From Enterocloster clostridioformis (GTDB lineage Bacteria > Bacillota > Clostridia > Lachnospirales > Lachnospiraceae), in contig NZ_JAIWZC010000001.1 in the NCBI RefSeq assembly GCF_020297485.1, positions 310,001 to 374,000 of the forward strand: DNA of 64,000 nt. Direction: 5' to 3'. Shown here piece after piece: positions 15,827 to 24,190 of the stretch (within the stretch, counting starts at the first letter, position 1; each line of letters begins with the position of its first letter). Below the pieces are notes generated by a model that was not told the origin of the DNA, searched no databases, and saw nothing but the letters and a program-made list of their open reading frames with translations. The position numbers and the translations under genes are program-made.

Positions 15827-16591
15827 ATGGATAGTTTACAGCCGCATATCAGATGCAGCAGGCAGGATGGCGCAGCCTACGCAATCCTTCCCGGAGACCC
15901 TGCAAGGGTAGAACGGATTAAGGGATTTCTGGAGGATGTTAAGGAGATTGCATTTAACAGGGAGCATAAAAGCGTCAGCGGTATCTATAAGGGGGTCCGG
16001 GTCATGGCCGTTTCCACGGGAATGGGCGGGGCGTCCACGGGAATCGCGGTGGAGGAACTGCATCACATAGGCGTAAAAAATATGATACGGATTGGAAGCT
16101 GCGGCGCTTTGCAGAAGGATATACATATGGGAGACCTGCTTCTGATTCATGGGGCTGTCCGGGATGACGGCGCTTCCAGATCCTATGTAGAGGAGCAGTA
16201 TCCGGCGGTGCCTGATACGGAGCTTCTTATGTGCATGGTTGAGACAGCGAAAACATTCCATTTTCCCTTTCGTATAGGTAAATGCAGAAGCCATGACAGC
16301 TTTTATACGGACCGGGAGGATGAGATTGACGCCTACTGGCATGAAAAAGGAATATTAGGTGCGGATATGGAGACTGCGGCGCTGTTCACCATAGGCGCGT
16401 TAAGAGGCGTCAAGACAGCGTCCGTCCTGAATACGGTCAGCCTGTTCGAGGGGAATCTTGAGGAGGAAATCAATGGATACGTGGAGGGCATTTACCAGGC
16501 GGCAGAGGGAGAAAAGAATGAAATCCTTCTGGCCCTGGAAACGATTGTGCGCATGGAAGAAAAAGTCCGTGAACAGGAGGCGGGAAGATGA
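15827..16591 (+). CDS. Nucleoside phosphorylase (uridine phosphorylase-like)
   Basis: A 254-residue enzyme of the PNP/UDP phosphorylase family, which uses phosphate to split nucleosides into base and ribose-1-phosphate. Family landmarks are LPGDPARVERI near the N-terminus (phosphate site), STGMGGASTGIAVEEL, MIRIGSCGALQ and ADMETAALF (ribose binding Met-Glu), in canonical order. The length is typical of uridine phosphorylase. It overlaps the next gene, an ECF S component, by four bases (ATGA), implying translational coupling. That arrangement suggests the transporter brings in the nucleoside that this enzyme cleaves. Whether it prefers uridine or purine nucleosides cannot be decided here. Confidence 0.9.
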   Translation: MDSLQPHIRCSRQDGAAYAILPGDPARVERIKGFLEDVKEIAFNREHKSVSGIYKGVRVMAVSTGMGGASTGIAVEELHHIGVKNMIRIGSCGALQKDIHMGDLLLIHGAVRDDGASRSYVEEQYPAVPDTELLMCMVETAKTFHFPFRIGKCRSHDSFYTDREDEIDAYWHEKGILGADMETAALFTIGALRGVKTASVLNTVSLFEGNLEEEINGYVEGIYQAAEGEKNEILLALETIVRMEEKVREQEAGR

Positions 16592-17202
16592 AAGAAAAAA
16601 ATTATAACAGCCCCTGGTCCCTGAAATTTAATACGGCCGCGCTGGTACTGATACCTGCTGCAGTGGGGATTAATTATATCGGTAAGCTGTTTGCCGGCGT
16701 ATTGAAACTGCCGCTTTGGCTGGACTCCATTGGAACCTGCCTTGCAGCCTGTCTTGCCGGTCCGGTTGTGGGGGCGATTGCAGGAGCTGCCAACAATCTG
16801 ATATATGGCCTTACCATGGACCCCATATCTACAGTATATGCCCTTTCACAGGCGGCCCTTGGAATTGTGGTGGGACTGATGTCGTATTATGGTCGGATGA
16901 AAAACCTGAGGGGGACTATCTTAACCGGTGTTCTGGCAGGCCTGGCTGCTGTTATCGTATCCACCCCCCTGAACATGATGTTTTGGGGAGGAACAACAGG
17001 TAATCTGTGGGGAGACATTGTATATGCAGGAGCCTTGTCTCAGGGGCTTCCAGCCTGGATTGCATCCACGGCGGATGAAATCGTGGTGGACCTTCCGGAC
17101 AAAATCGTGGTGCTTTTGCTGGTGGCGGGACTCTATAGAGGATTTCCAAAAAGCATTCTGTCCCTGTATCAGAGCAACAGCAAAATAGAAAGTCTGGACT
17201 AA
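16588..17202 (+). CDS. ECF transporter substrate-binding (S) component
   Basis: A 204-residue membrane protein with about five or six hydrophobic helices, the pattern of an energy-coupling-factor S component, which binds the substrate in the membrane. The segments KLPLWLDSIGTCLAACLAGP and GAIAGAANNLIYGL are like those of S components with unknown or nucleoside-like ligands. It is translationally coupled to the nucleoside phosphorylase upstream and followed by the T protein and two ATPases, so this is a dedicated complete ECF module rather than a shared one. By context the substrate is probably a nucleoside; a vitamin or base is possible. Confidence 0.85.
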   Translation: MKEKNYNSPWSLKFNTAALVLIPAAVGINYIGKLFAGVLKLPLWLDSIGTCLAACLAGPVVGAIAGAANNLIYGLTMDPISTVYALSQAALGIVVGLMSYYGRMKNLRGTILTGVLAGLAAVIVSTPLNMMFWGGTTGNLWGDIVYAGALSQGLPAWIASTADEIVVDLPDKIVVLLLVAGLYRGFPKSILSLYQSNSKIESLD

Positions 17203-17213
17203 GGAGAAGATGA

Positions 17214-17990
17214 ATGAAAAGTATAAGTTTATATGAGGAAAAGAACTCTTTTTTAAACAGGCTTTCGCCTGAAAGCAAGATTCTGTATGTTCTGTCCGCT
17301 GTTTTCATCCCGATTTTCATGGGGAATCATATGGCCAGCACGGGATTCATCCTCTTAAGCGCATTGCTGCTGTTTGGTTCCGGTGTAATCCGAAAAACCA
17401 TACCTATCTTAGGTGTGTCTGGTTTTGTGGTACTCACCGTGCTGCTGATTCAGGGATTGTTCCGGGCTGGGAACGAAACAGCGCTCTTTGGCATCTGGGG
17501 GCTTACCTTCTATAAAGAAGGTCTTATGTTTGCTCTGGATATCGCCATTAATGTGTTTAATATCATCCTTTGCTTCTGCGTACTGGTACTTTGCACCAAA
17601 CCGTCCGACATGATTGAGAACTTTGTGCGCAGAGGATTTTCGCCCAGATTTGGATATGTGTTTATTTCCTTGTTCCAATTGATTCCGCAGATGACGGAAA
17701 AAATGGCAACCATTACGGATGCCCAGAAAAGCAGGGGAATGGAAACAGAGGGGAACCTTCTGGTGAGGATGAAGGCATTTCTTCCTCTGATTTCACCAGT
17801 TATTATGAGCTCTTTTATAGATACAAAGGAGCGGGCCATTGCGCTTGAGGTGCGTGGATTTAATGCAAAAAACAGGAAGACATTTCTTAATGAACAGCAT
17901 ACGACCACACTGGACAAGGTGATTCAGGGATTTCTGATTCTTGGTATTGTGGGAGCAATTGGTTGGAGGATTATGACATGGCTGAGATAA
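17214..17990 (+). CDS. ECF transporter transmembrane (T) component
   Basis: A 258-residue EcfT-type protein that couples ATP hydrolysis by the two ATPases to movement of the S component. It has several membrane helices (LYVLSAVFIPIFMG; FVVLTVLLIQGLF; NVFNIILCFCVLVLC) and the two cytoplasmic coupling motifs, seen as DAQKSRGME and ALEVRGFN (the Ala-Arg-Gly pattern). The ATG at 17214 has an SD (AAGGAGAAG). The stop overlaps the start of the first ATPase gene by 13 bases, so expression is coupled. Confidence 0.92.
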   Translation: MKSISLYEEKNSFLNRLSPESKILYVLSAVFIPIFMGNHMASTGFILLSALLLFGSGVIRKTIPILGVSGFVVLTVLLIQGLFRAGNETALFGIWGLTFYKEGLMFALDIAINVFNIILCFCVLVLCTKPSDMIENFVRRGFSPRFGYVFISLFQLIPQMTEKMATITDAQKSRGMETEGNLLVRMKAFLPLISPVIMSSFIDTKERAIALEVRGFNAKNRKTFLNEQHTTTLDKVIQGFLILGIVGAIGWRIMTWLR

Positions 17991-18832
17991 AAGTAACAAA
18001 TCTGAAATACAGGTATCCCCACACAGACCGCCTTGCCCTGGACGGAATCAATTGTGAAATCCATGCGGGTGAGTTCATAGGTATTATAGGAAGGAATGGC
18101 TCGGGTAAGAGTACTTTTTGCCAGGCCCTCACAGGACTGGTTCCCAACTTTTATAGGGGTGCATACGGAGGGAAGGTCTTTGTGGATGACATCGAGGTCA
18201 GGCATGTGGAGGTGGATGACTTATGCCGGAAGGTGGGAATCGTGTTCCAGAATCCATTTAACCAGGTGACGGGTTCCAAACTGACTGTCTATGAGGAAAT
18301 TGCATTTGGTCTGGAGAATTTCGGCATACCAAGGGATGAGATGATACGGCGCATTGACAGAAGCCTTGAGGAACTGGATATTGTCCGGTTTAAAGACAGG
18401 GCGCCCTTTGACCTTTCGGGGGGACAGATGCAGAGGATGGCCATTGCCAGCATCATTGCCATGGAGCCTGAGGTTATCATATTGGATGAACCAACCTCGC
18501 AGCTGGACCCGCAGGGAAGCGAGGAGGTGTTCCGAGCGGTTCAGAGACTGAGCCGGCAGGGAATCACTATCATTATGGCAGAACACAAGATGGAGAAAAT
18601 TGCAGCCTACAGCGATCGGGTCATGCTGCTGGATGACGGAAAACTGGTGGATTTTGATGCACCCGGAGCTATATTTTCCAGGAATGATTTAAAGGAACAT
18701 GGTGTAATCGCGCCTTCCTATACAAGGATATGCCGGGAACTTGGAATAAAGACAAAAGAGAAGGGCCAATATCCGGTTACCCTGGAAGAGGCAGGCGCGC
18801 TTCTTACATACGGACAGGAGGGGACGGTATGA
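17978..18832 (+). CDS. ECF transporter ATPase 1
   Basis: A 284-residue ABC ATPase of the energy-coupling-factor type. It has Walker A GRNGSGKS, the Q-loop VFQNPFNQV, the ABC signature LSGGQMQRM, Walker B VIILDEPTSQLDP and the switch His in AEHKMEK. The start is ATG 17978 because the SD GGAGGA is seven bases upstream; an in-frame TTG lies on top of that SD. It overlaps the T component gene by 13 bases and is followed by the second ATPase with an ATGA overlap. All catalytic motifs are intact. Confidence 0.93.
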   Translation: MAEIKVTNLKYRYPHTDRLALDGINCEIHAGEFIGIIGRNGSGKSTFCQALTGLVPNFYRGAYGGKVFVDDIEVRHVEVDDLCRKVGIVFQNPFNQVTGSKLTVYEEIAFGLENFGIPRDEMIRRIDRSLEELDIVRFKDRAPFDLSGGQMQRMAIASIIAMEPEVIILDEPTSQLDPQGSEEVFRAVQRLSRQGITIIMAEHKMEKIAAYSDRVMLLDDGKLVDFDAPGAIFSRNDLKEHGVIAPSYTRICRELGIKTKEKGQYPVTLEEAGALLTYGQEGTV

Positions 18833-19650
18833 ACCAGATTGACATAAAGGGGCTGCATTTTTCATATACGGAAAAGGAAGAAATCCTAAAAGGAATCAAT
18901 CTTGTTATTGACGAGCGCCCTACTGCCATCATCGGGCAGAATGGGGCTGGAAAGACTACCTTTGTTAAACTGTTAAAGGGACTTTTGCGGCCTACACAGG
19001 GGAACATTCTGTTTAATGGCCAGGACCTGTCGGGTTTTACGGCAGCTCAGTTGGCAAAGGACATTGGACTGGTGTTTCAGAATCCCAATGACCAGATATT
19101 TAAGAATACGGTAATGGATGAGGTGATGTTCGGGCCCCTGCAGATTGGCATGGACAGACAGGCCGCGGAAGCATCAGCCCAAAAGGCGTTAGCCATGGTG
19201 GGACTGGAGGGAACCGAAAAGGTAAATCCCTATGACCTGGGACTCTCCGACAGAAAAATGGTATCCATTGCAGCAATTATAGCCATGGACACGGATGCGG
19301 TCATATTTGATGAACCCACTATTGCCCAGGATTATATGGGCAAGGAGAGGATTAAGGCCATTATGAAGGCGCTTAACAGGGAACACAAAATTGTTATTTC
19401 CATTCTCCATGATATGGATTTTGTGGCGGAAACGTTTGAGCGGGCTATTGTATTTGCAAAGGGGAATGTACTTCTGGACGGGGATACCAGGGCTGTATTT
19501 GGACAGAAGAATATGCTGGAGCAGGCATATCTGGAGCAGCCCGGAGCCGCCAGATTGTGCCATGAACTGGGATACAGCGAGGTTTTTTTGTCCCCTGAGG
19601 AATTTATAAATTTCAAGAAGGGCAAGGAGCTGGCCAGCCCTGTTGTGTAA
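18829..19650 (+). CDS. ECF transporter ATPase 2
   Basis: A 273-residue partner ATPase. Walker A GQNGAGKTTFVK, Q-loop FQNPNDQIF and Walker B DAVIFDEPTIAQD are present, but the ABC signature is degenerate: where its partner reads LSGGQ this one reads LSDRKM, so one of the two composite ATP sites is probably weak or inactive, an asymmetry known in other ABC heterodimers. The switch region SILHDMDFVAE is intact. The start at 18829 follows GGAGGGG and overlaps the previous stop. It ends the five-gene salvage and transport operon; no clear terminator is visible behind it. Confidence 0.9.
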   Translation: MNQIDIKGLHFSYTEKEEILKGINLVIDERPTAIIGQNGAGKTTFVKLLKGLLRPTQGNILFNGQDLSGFTAAQLAKDIGLVFQNPNDQIFKNTVMDEVMFGPLQIGMDRQAAEASAQKALAMVGLEGTEKVNPYDLGLSDRKMVSIAAIIAMDTDAVIFDEPTIAQDYMGKERIKAIMKALNREHKIVISILHDMDFVAETFERAIVFAKGNVLLDGDTRAVFGQKNMLEQAYLEQPGAARLCHELGYSEVFLSPEEFINFKKGKELASPVV

Positions 19651-19889
19651 TAAGGTATTTTTTCAGGCGTGGGCTTGCCTCCGAAAATGATGTGGGCTAA
19701 AGCCAGCGGGATTGCGGCCGCCCTATTTCAAGGCCTTCCTCGCTTTCCCACCGCTTAATCCAGGCTGCAACGCCGGATTCCTCCTCGCCAATTTCATAGC
19801 TTAGACAGCCCGGCGCCCGGCCCGGGCCTTATAACCGTTGGTACGGCGGCCGATCCGCCCGTCTGCCTCCTGATAACAGTTGCTGACTT

Positions 19890-20108
19890 CTATAAAAACT
19901 GGTCGTTTTCAGAACGTTTATAGGATATGATGTCATTGATGTCGCAGTCCAGGATGCGGCAGAGGTCATTGAGCGTCGTGGTGCTTAAGGGCTTGTTCTT
20001 CCGGAGCCTGTCTATGGTGGAGCTTGACAGGTTATGATTATAGATTAAGGTGTAGGTGGATTCATCAGAATTCTTGAGCGTGTTCCAAAAAGGTTCATAT
20101 GTAATCAC
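19890..20108 (-). CDS. Small Xre/Cro-type HTH regulator
   Basis: A 72-residue single-domain helix-turn-helix protein (NLSSSTIDRLRKNKPLSTTT is the DNA-binding part, then LNDLCRILDCDINDIISY). It belongs to the short Cro/CI-like group common in clostridia; a relative lies in the ICE at 42626-42832. The start is GTG 20108 with GAGG upstream on the minus strand. It stands alone between the ECF operon and a tiny exported peptide gene. Its target is unknown. Downstream of it, 19651-19889 is GC-rich with no gene I can support. Confidence 0.85.
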   Translation of the reverse strand: MITYEPFWNTLKNSDESTYTLIYNHNLSSSTIDRLRKNKPLSTTTLNDLCRILDCDINDIISYKRSENDQFL

Positions 20109-20438
20109 GGTGTATCCTCTTTTCTTACGTGTATATTATATAAATAGAAAAATAAGGTAATTTTAGTTTACCAAAAAAATGGCTCATTTTCCGGATATAC
20201 AGAATTTGCCTACAAAAAAGGTGAAAAATTTTATTTTAGCCGTAAGGGGAGAGGGAACGGACGTATGTCAGGCGGACAGAATCCATTGCCCCATTGCCCT
20301 GCATTTTCCTTAGAATCTATCTAAAGAACGCTGGAATCAGAGTATTTCCCCCTTATGGAAAAAAATTCTAAAACAGGAAAGTCCGTTGAAATACAGGGCT
20401 TTTAAGGAAAATGTAAGACAGTGTAAGGGGAAAAGGAC

Positions 20439-20466
20439 TTGCTTTTTTCATAAAAGTTTGTATAAT
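20439..20466 (+). promoter_or_regulatory. Promoter of the small exported peptide gene
   Basis: TTGCTT (20439-20444) and TATAAT (20461-20466) with 16 bases between. The rest of the 428-base stretch 20109-20536 holds nothing else I can identify. Confidence 0.75.
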
Positions 20467-20536
20467 GGGATAACGGAGTGAAACTAAGCGTGTAATCTTC
20501 AGTTATCAGGCTTATGAATCCAGGAGGCAGAGTAGA

Positions 20537-20686
20537 ATGAAAGTCAGGAAGGTACTGGGCGGCTTTGCATGGGCCATGCTGGCAGCAATGCTGATTTTGG
20601 TGAACGCAATGGCGGCTGACGGGGATGAATTGTTCGACCGGACAGAGAATTCCAATGTATCAGCGGTGATACAGTATCAGCGGTGA
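20537..20686 (+). CDS. Small exported or membrane peptide (49 residues)
   Basis: An ATG at 20537 behind a perfect SD (CAGGAGG) opens a 49-codon frame. It starts with a basic stretch (MKVRKVLGG) followed by a hydrophobic helix ending in VNAMA, a typical signal peptide with an Ala-X-Ala cleavage site near residue 26. That would leave an acidic mature peptide of about 23 residues (DGDELFDRTENSN and onward). It has its own promoter (20439-20466) and terminator (20733-20759). The 3' end overlaps a tandem duplication of about 17 bp (TATCAGCGGTGAT twice, 20657-20687), so the C-terminus may have been altered by slippage. No family is recognised. Confidence 0.65.
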   Translation: MKVRKVLGGFAWAMLAAMLILVNAMAADGDELFDRTENSNVSAVIQYQR

Positions 20687-20732
20687 TGCAGTGACGAAGC
20701 AGTATTTTTTGAAGTTCAGCAGTTATGAGGAG

Positions 20733-20759
20733 AGACCGGCACGGTTGCTGGTCTTTTTT
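20733..20759 (+). terminator. Terminator of the small peptide gene
   Basis: AGACCGGCA pairs with TGCTGGTCT (one G-U pair) around a four-base loop, followed by six T. Confidence 0.88.
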
Positions 20760-20912
20760 ATTGCAATAAAAGCAGGCTCCATTGTTTTTAACAAATCACA
20801 GGGATGCTGACAGCAAGTTTTGCAATGTATTAAACAAAAAGGGATATGGATTATTCGCCCGCGGGGTGGTAATATTAAATCATGAAATCAACGAGCACAG
20901 GAGGGAAAGGTT

Positions 20913-22532
20913 ATGCATTTATTAGACAGTGAACTGAGGAATAAGGAAGAGTGGGAAGCAGCAGGAATAGAACTTCCAAAATTTGACAGGGAAGCGATGA
21001 AGGCAGCTACCAGGGAGTGTCCGCAGTGGGTGCATTTCGGAGCAGGCAATATCTTCCGCGCATTTCCGGCAGCGTGTCAGCAGAAGCTGCTGAACGATGG
21101 TGTTGAAAAGACCGGCATCATTGTGGCGGAAGGTTATGACTATGAAATCATCAAGAAGGCATACAGGCCTCAGGATGACTTAAGCCTCCTGGTCACACTG
21201 AAGGCCAACGGTACCATTGAAAAGACCGTGATTGGAAGCCTTGCACAATCCCTGACCGTGGACCGCCATGATGAGGCCGACTGGAACCGTTTAAAGGATA
21301 TCTTTGCCAGCAAGACGCTGCAGATGGTCAGCTTCACGATTACGGAAAAAGGTTACAGCATCACTTCGGCAGACGGTTCCTTCCGCCCGGACGTAAAGGC
21401 TGACTTTGAGGCTGGCCCGGAACAGGCAGACAGTTATATCGGCAAGCTGGCAGCCCTGTGTTACTGGAGATATACCCATGGGGCGGCCCCGCTGGCGCTG
21501 GTAAGCATGGATAACTGTTCCCACAACGGCGATAAGCTGTACGCGGCTGTGGACGCTTATGCAAAGGCATGGACAGAGAACGGCAAGGCTGACAAGGGAT
21601 TCCTGGCGTATATTGAGAATCCGGCTCATGTTTCCTTCCCCTGGAGCATGATTGACAAAATCACCCCACGTCCGGATGACAGCGTAAAGAAAATGCTGGA
21701 GGAGGCCGGCTTCACAGATACAGAGAGCATTGTCACCAGCAAGAACACATATGTGGCTCCTTTTGTAAATGCAGAGGAGGCTGAGTATCTGGTTATTGAG
21801 GACGCATTCCCCAACGGACGTCCCCTGCTTGAAAAGGCAGGCGTCATGTTTACCGCCAGGGATACCGTTGAAAAGGTGGAGCGCATGAAGGTGTGCACCT
21901 GCCTGAACCCCCTTCACACCACCCTGGCCGTATACGGCTGTCTCCTGGGCTACACCAAGATCAGCGAGGAGATGAAGGATGCAGACCTGGTGAAGCTGGT
22001 GGAAATAATCGGTTATAAAGAAGGACTTCCTGTGGTTACGGATCCCGGCATACTTTCTCCTAAGAAATTTATTGACGAGGTATTACAGATTCGAGTTCCC
22101 AATCCATTTATGCCTGATACGCCCCAGAGAATTGCATGCGATACCTCCCAGAAGCTGTCCATCCGTTTCGGTGAAACCATCAAGGAGTATATGGCAAGGC
22201 CTGAGCTGGATGTGAAGTCCCTTAAGTTCATACCTATGGTTCAGGCAGGCTGGTGCCGTTACCTGTTAGGGGTAGACGATGAGGGCAATACCTTCACCGT
22301 GAGCCCTGACCCAATGTATGAGGGCCTGGCTGAGAAGCTGCAGGGTGTGAGGGTAGGGGAGCCTTGTAATGTACACGAGGTGCTTCAGCCTATTTTAAGC
22401 GATGCCAAGATATTCGGAGTGGACCTGTATGAGGCAGGGCTGGGCGAATATGTGGAGAGCATTTTCGCTGAAATGACAGCAGGCAGGGGTGCTGTAAGAG
22501 CTGCCCTTCAGAAACACCTGGCAGAGGCATAA
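20913..22532 (+). CDS. Mannitol dehydrogenase family protein (fructuronate/tagaturonate reductase-like)
   Basis: A 539-residue NAD(P)-dependent polyol dehydrogenase of the long-chain mannitol dehydrogenase family. The N-terminal nucleotide-binding part shows VHFGAGNIFRAFPA; the C-terminal catalytic domain holds the conserved CLNPLHTTLAVYGCLLGY segment with the Asn and His of the active site. Relatives reduce fructuronate to mannonate (UxuB) or oxidise mannitol. No other hexuronate or mannitol genes are next to it, so the substrate stays undecided. The start has an SD (AGGAGGG). It appears to be a single gene. Confidence 0.88.
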   Translation: MHLLDSELRNKEEWEAAGIELPKFDREAMKAATRECPQWVHFGAGNIFRAFPAACQQKLLNDGVEKTGIIVAEGYDYEIIKKAYRPQDDLSLLVTLKANGTIEKTVIGSLAQSLTVDRHDEADWNRLKDIFASKTLQMVSFTITEKGYSITSADGSFRPDVKADFEAGPEQADSYIGKLAALCYWRYTHGAAPLALVSMDNCSHNGDKLYAAVDAYAKAWTENGKADKGFLAYIENPAHVSFPWSMIDKITPRPDDSVKKMLEEAGFTDTESIVTSKNTYVAPFVNAEEAEYLVIEDAFPNGRPLLEKAGVMFTARDTVEKVERMKVCTCLNPLHTTLAVYGCLLGYTKISEEMKDADLVKLVEIIGYKEGLPVVTDPGILSPKKFIDEVLQIRVPNPFMPDTPQRIACDTSQKLSIRFGETIKEYMARPELDVKSLKFIPMVQAGWCRYLLGVDDEGNTFTVSPDPMYEGLAEKLQGVRVGEPCNVHEVLQPILSDAKIFGVDLYEAGLGEYVESIFAEMTAGRGAVRAALQKHLAEA

Positions 22533-22614
22533 TCATATTTGATTTATAAAACATGGATTTAGAGGATTATGGGTTTATAAAAATATGGGTTCCGGCCCCA
22601 GGCCGGCCCGGCGC

Positions 22615-22651
22615 ACGCCCGGACAATGGCATACAGCCGTTGCCCGGGCGT
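22615..22651 (+). other. Strong hairpin downstream of the dehydrogenase gene
   Basis: A stem of about 16 bp with two mismatches (ACGCCCGG at its foot, ATACA loop). No proper T run follows, so it is only a possible terminator. The 358-base stretch 22533-22890 otherwise contains no gene I can support. Confidence 0.45.
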
Positions 22652-22890
22652 TCTGTGCAGCTGAAGGCAGACATTGGTATTTACAAGAAGTGGGAGAAAT
22701 TAATGAAATTGTAACAAAAAAGTCATATTTTATATACAAAACAGGAAGAATATGGTATTATAGTGGGAACGAACGGATGTTTATGTCTGATTCACTGAAC
22801 TTACAGGCATTTGCCTTTTTGATATAGATTAAGAATGGAAATGGGAATTTCCAGGAATCATAAGATAATTGGGAAAGACAGAGGTTACGT

Positions 22891-24132
22891 ATGAAAAGGT
22901 GGATAGCAGCAGGCATATTAATTCTTGCATTGACAGGATGTTCCCGGTATGAACCGGCAAAGGAGATAACCAGGTCCCAGAAGGAAGCCGCGCGGCCTGA
23001 GGAAGCAGAGGCACAGTCCGGGCAGGAGACCCAGGAGGCGGAGGCGGTTGATTCGGAGGTCATTACCATTTCCTCATATCCCCCCAGGAACCCGGTAAAG
23101 GTTAAGGGTATCTATGTGTCCGCCTATGTGGCCGGAACCGGCGATATGATGGATAAAATCATTGAGGAGCTCGACAGGACGGAGCTCAATGCAGTGGTCA
23201 TTGATGTAAAGGACGACCAAGGAAGGATTACCTATGCCATGGATTCCCCTACGGTAAATGAGATAGGGGCCTGCCATGTTTTTATCCGGGACATGCCGGC
23301 TCTTATGGCAAAGCTTAAGGAGCACGGAATCTATACCATAGCCAGGGTGGTGGCCTTCAGGGACCCCTATCTTGCGGAACAGAAGCCCGAATGGAGCCTT
23401 CATGTGGCGGATGACAAAATTTACCGGGATAATAAGGGCCTCGCATGGGTAAATCCCTATAAGAAGGAAGTCTGGGATTATCTGGTCGAGGTGGGGAAAA
23501 AGGCAGGCGAGGTGGGATTTGACGAAATTCAGTTCGATTACATCCGATTTGCCGTGGACAGGACCATGAATGACGTTGTGTTTGACGATGGGGATACCCA
23601 GGGGCGTAATAAGACCCAGGCAATTACGGAATTCATAAGCTATGCGTATGATGAGCTGGCAAAGGAAGGACTCTTTGTGTCGGCTGACGTATTCGGCGCC
23701 ATCATGCGCAGCGAAGAGGACGCGGCTGCCGTAGGCCAGGAATACGAGGACATGGCGGAGCATCTGGATTATATATGTCCCATGATTTATCCATCCCACT
23801 ATGGGCCGGGAAATTTTGGAATAGAGTATCCAGATACCCAGCCTTATGATACAATATTAAATGCATTGAATGGTTCCAGGGAGCTTCTGGCCGCATCCGC
23901 GAAGGATGACACGCCTCAGGCAGTGGTAAGGCCGTGGCTTCAGGACTTTACGGCGTCCTATCTGGAACATTATATTAGATATGGCGACGAACAGGTGAGG
24001 CAGCAGATTCAGGCTGTCTACGATGCCGGCTATGACCAGTGGATTCTCTGGGATGCAGGTGTCAGCTATCACTACGGCGGGCTGCTGACTCCGGAGGAAG
24101 CGGCAAAAGAGGACGAGCGAATAGCCCGGTAA
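22891..24132 (+). CDS. Lipoprotein, putative glycoside hydrolase (DUF4015)
   Basis: A 413-residue surface lipoprotein: the signal MKRWIAAGILILALTGC ends in a lipobox with Cys17. An acidic linker (about 20-60) leads to a TIM-barrel domain of the DUF4015 glycoside-hydrolase-like family, with VKGIYVSAYVAGTGDMMDKI, VVIDVKDDQGRITY, GFDEIQFDYIRF and ICPMIYPSHYGPG. The acidic residues at the strand ends fit a carbohydrate-active site, but the substrate is not known. It precedes uvrC by 58 bases in the same direction without an obvious terminator. Confidence 0.88.
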   Translation: MKRWIAAGILILALTGCSRYEPAKEITRSQKEAARPEEAEAQSGQETQEAEAVDSEVITISSYPPRNPVKVKGIYVSAYVAGTGDMMDKIIEELDRTELNAVVIDVKDDQGRITYAMDSPTVNEIGACHVFIRDMPALMAKLKEHGIYTIARVVAFRDPYLAEQKPEWSLHVADDKIYRDNKGLAWVNPYKKEVWDYLVEVGKKAGEVGFDEIQFDYIRFAVDRTMNDVVFDDGDTQGRNKTQAITEFISYAYDELAKEGLFVSADVFGAIMRSEEDAAAVGQEYEDMAEHLDYICPMIYPSHYGPGNFGIEYPDTQPYDTILNALNGSRELLAASAKDDTPQAVVRPWLQDFTASYLEHYIRYGDEQVRQQIQAVYDAGYDQWILWDAGVSYHYGGLLTPEEAAKEDERIAR

Positions 24133-24190
24133 AGCACCGCCCGGTAAAACGGCGGAACATAAAGCCATATGAAAAGGATGGTGACAGGCA

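Noticed and set aside
19651..19889. GC-rich stretch with a short minus-strand frame (EIGEEESGVAAWIKRWESEE)
   Set aside because: It has no start or ribosome site and no recognisable family; too short to call a remnant.
22585..22827. An 80-codon frame between the dehydrogenase and the lipoprotein genes
   Set aside because: It starts in a GC-rich hairpin, has no SD and runs into the promoter region of the next gene.
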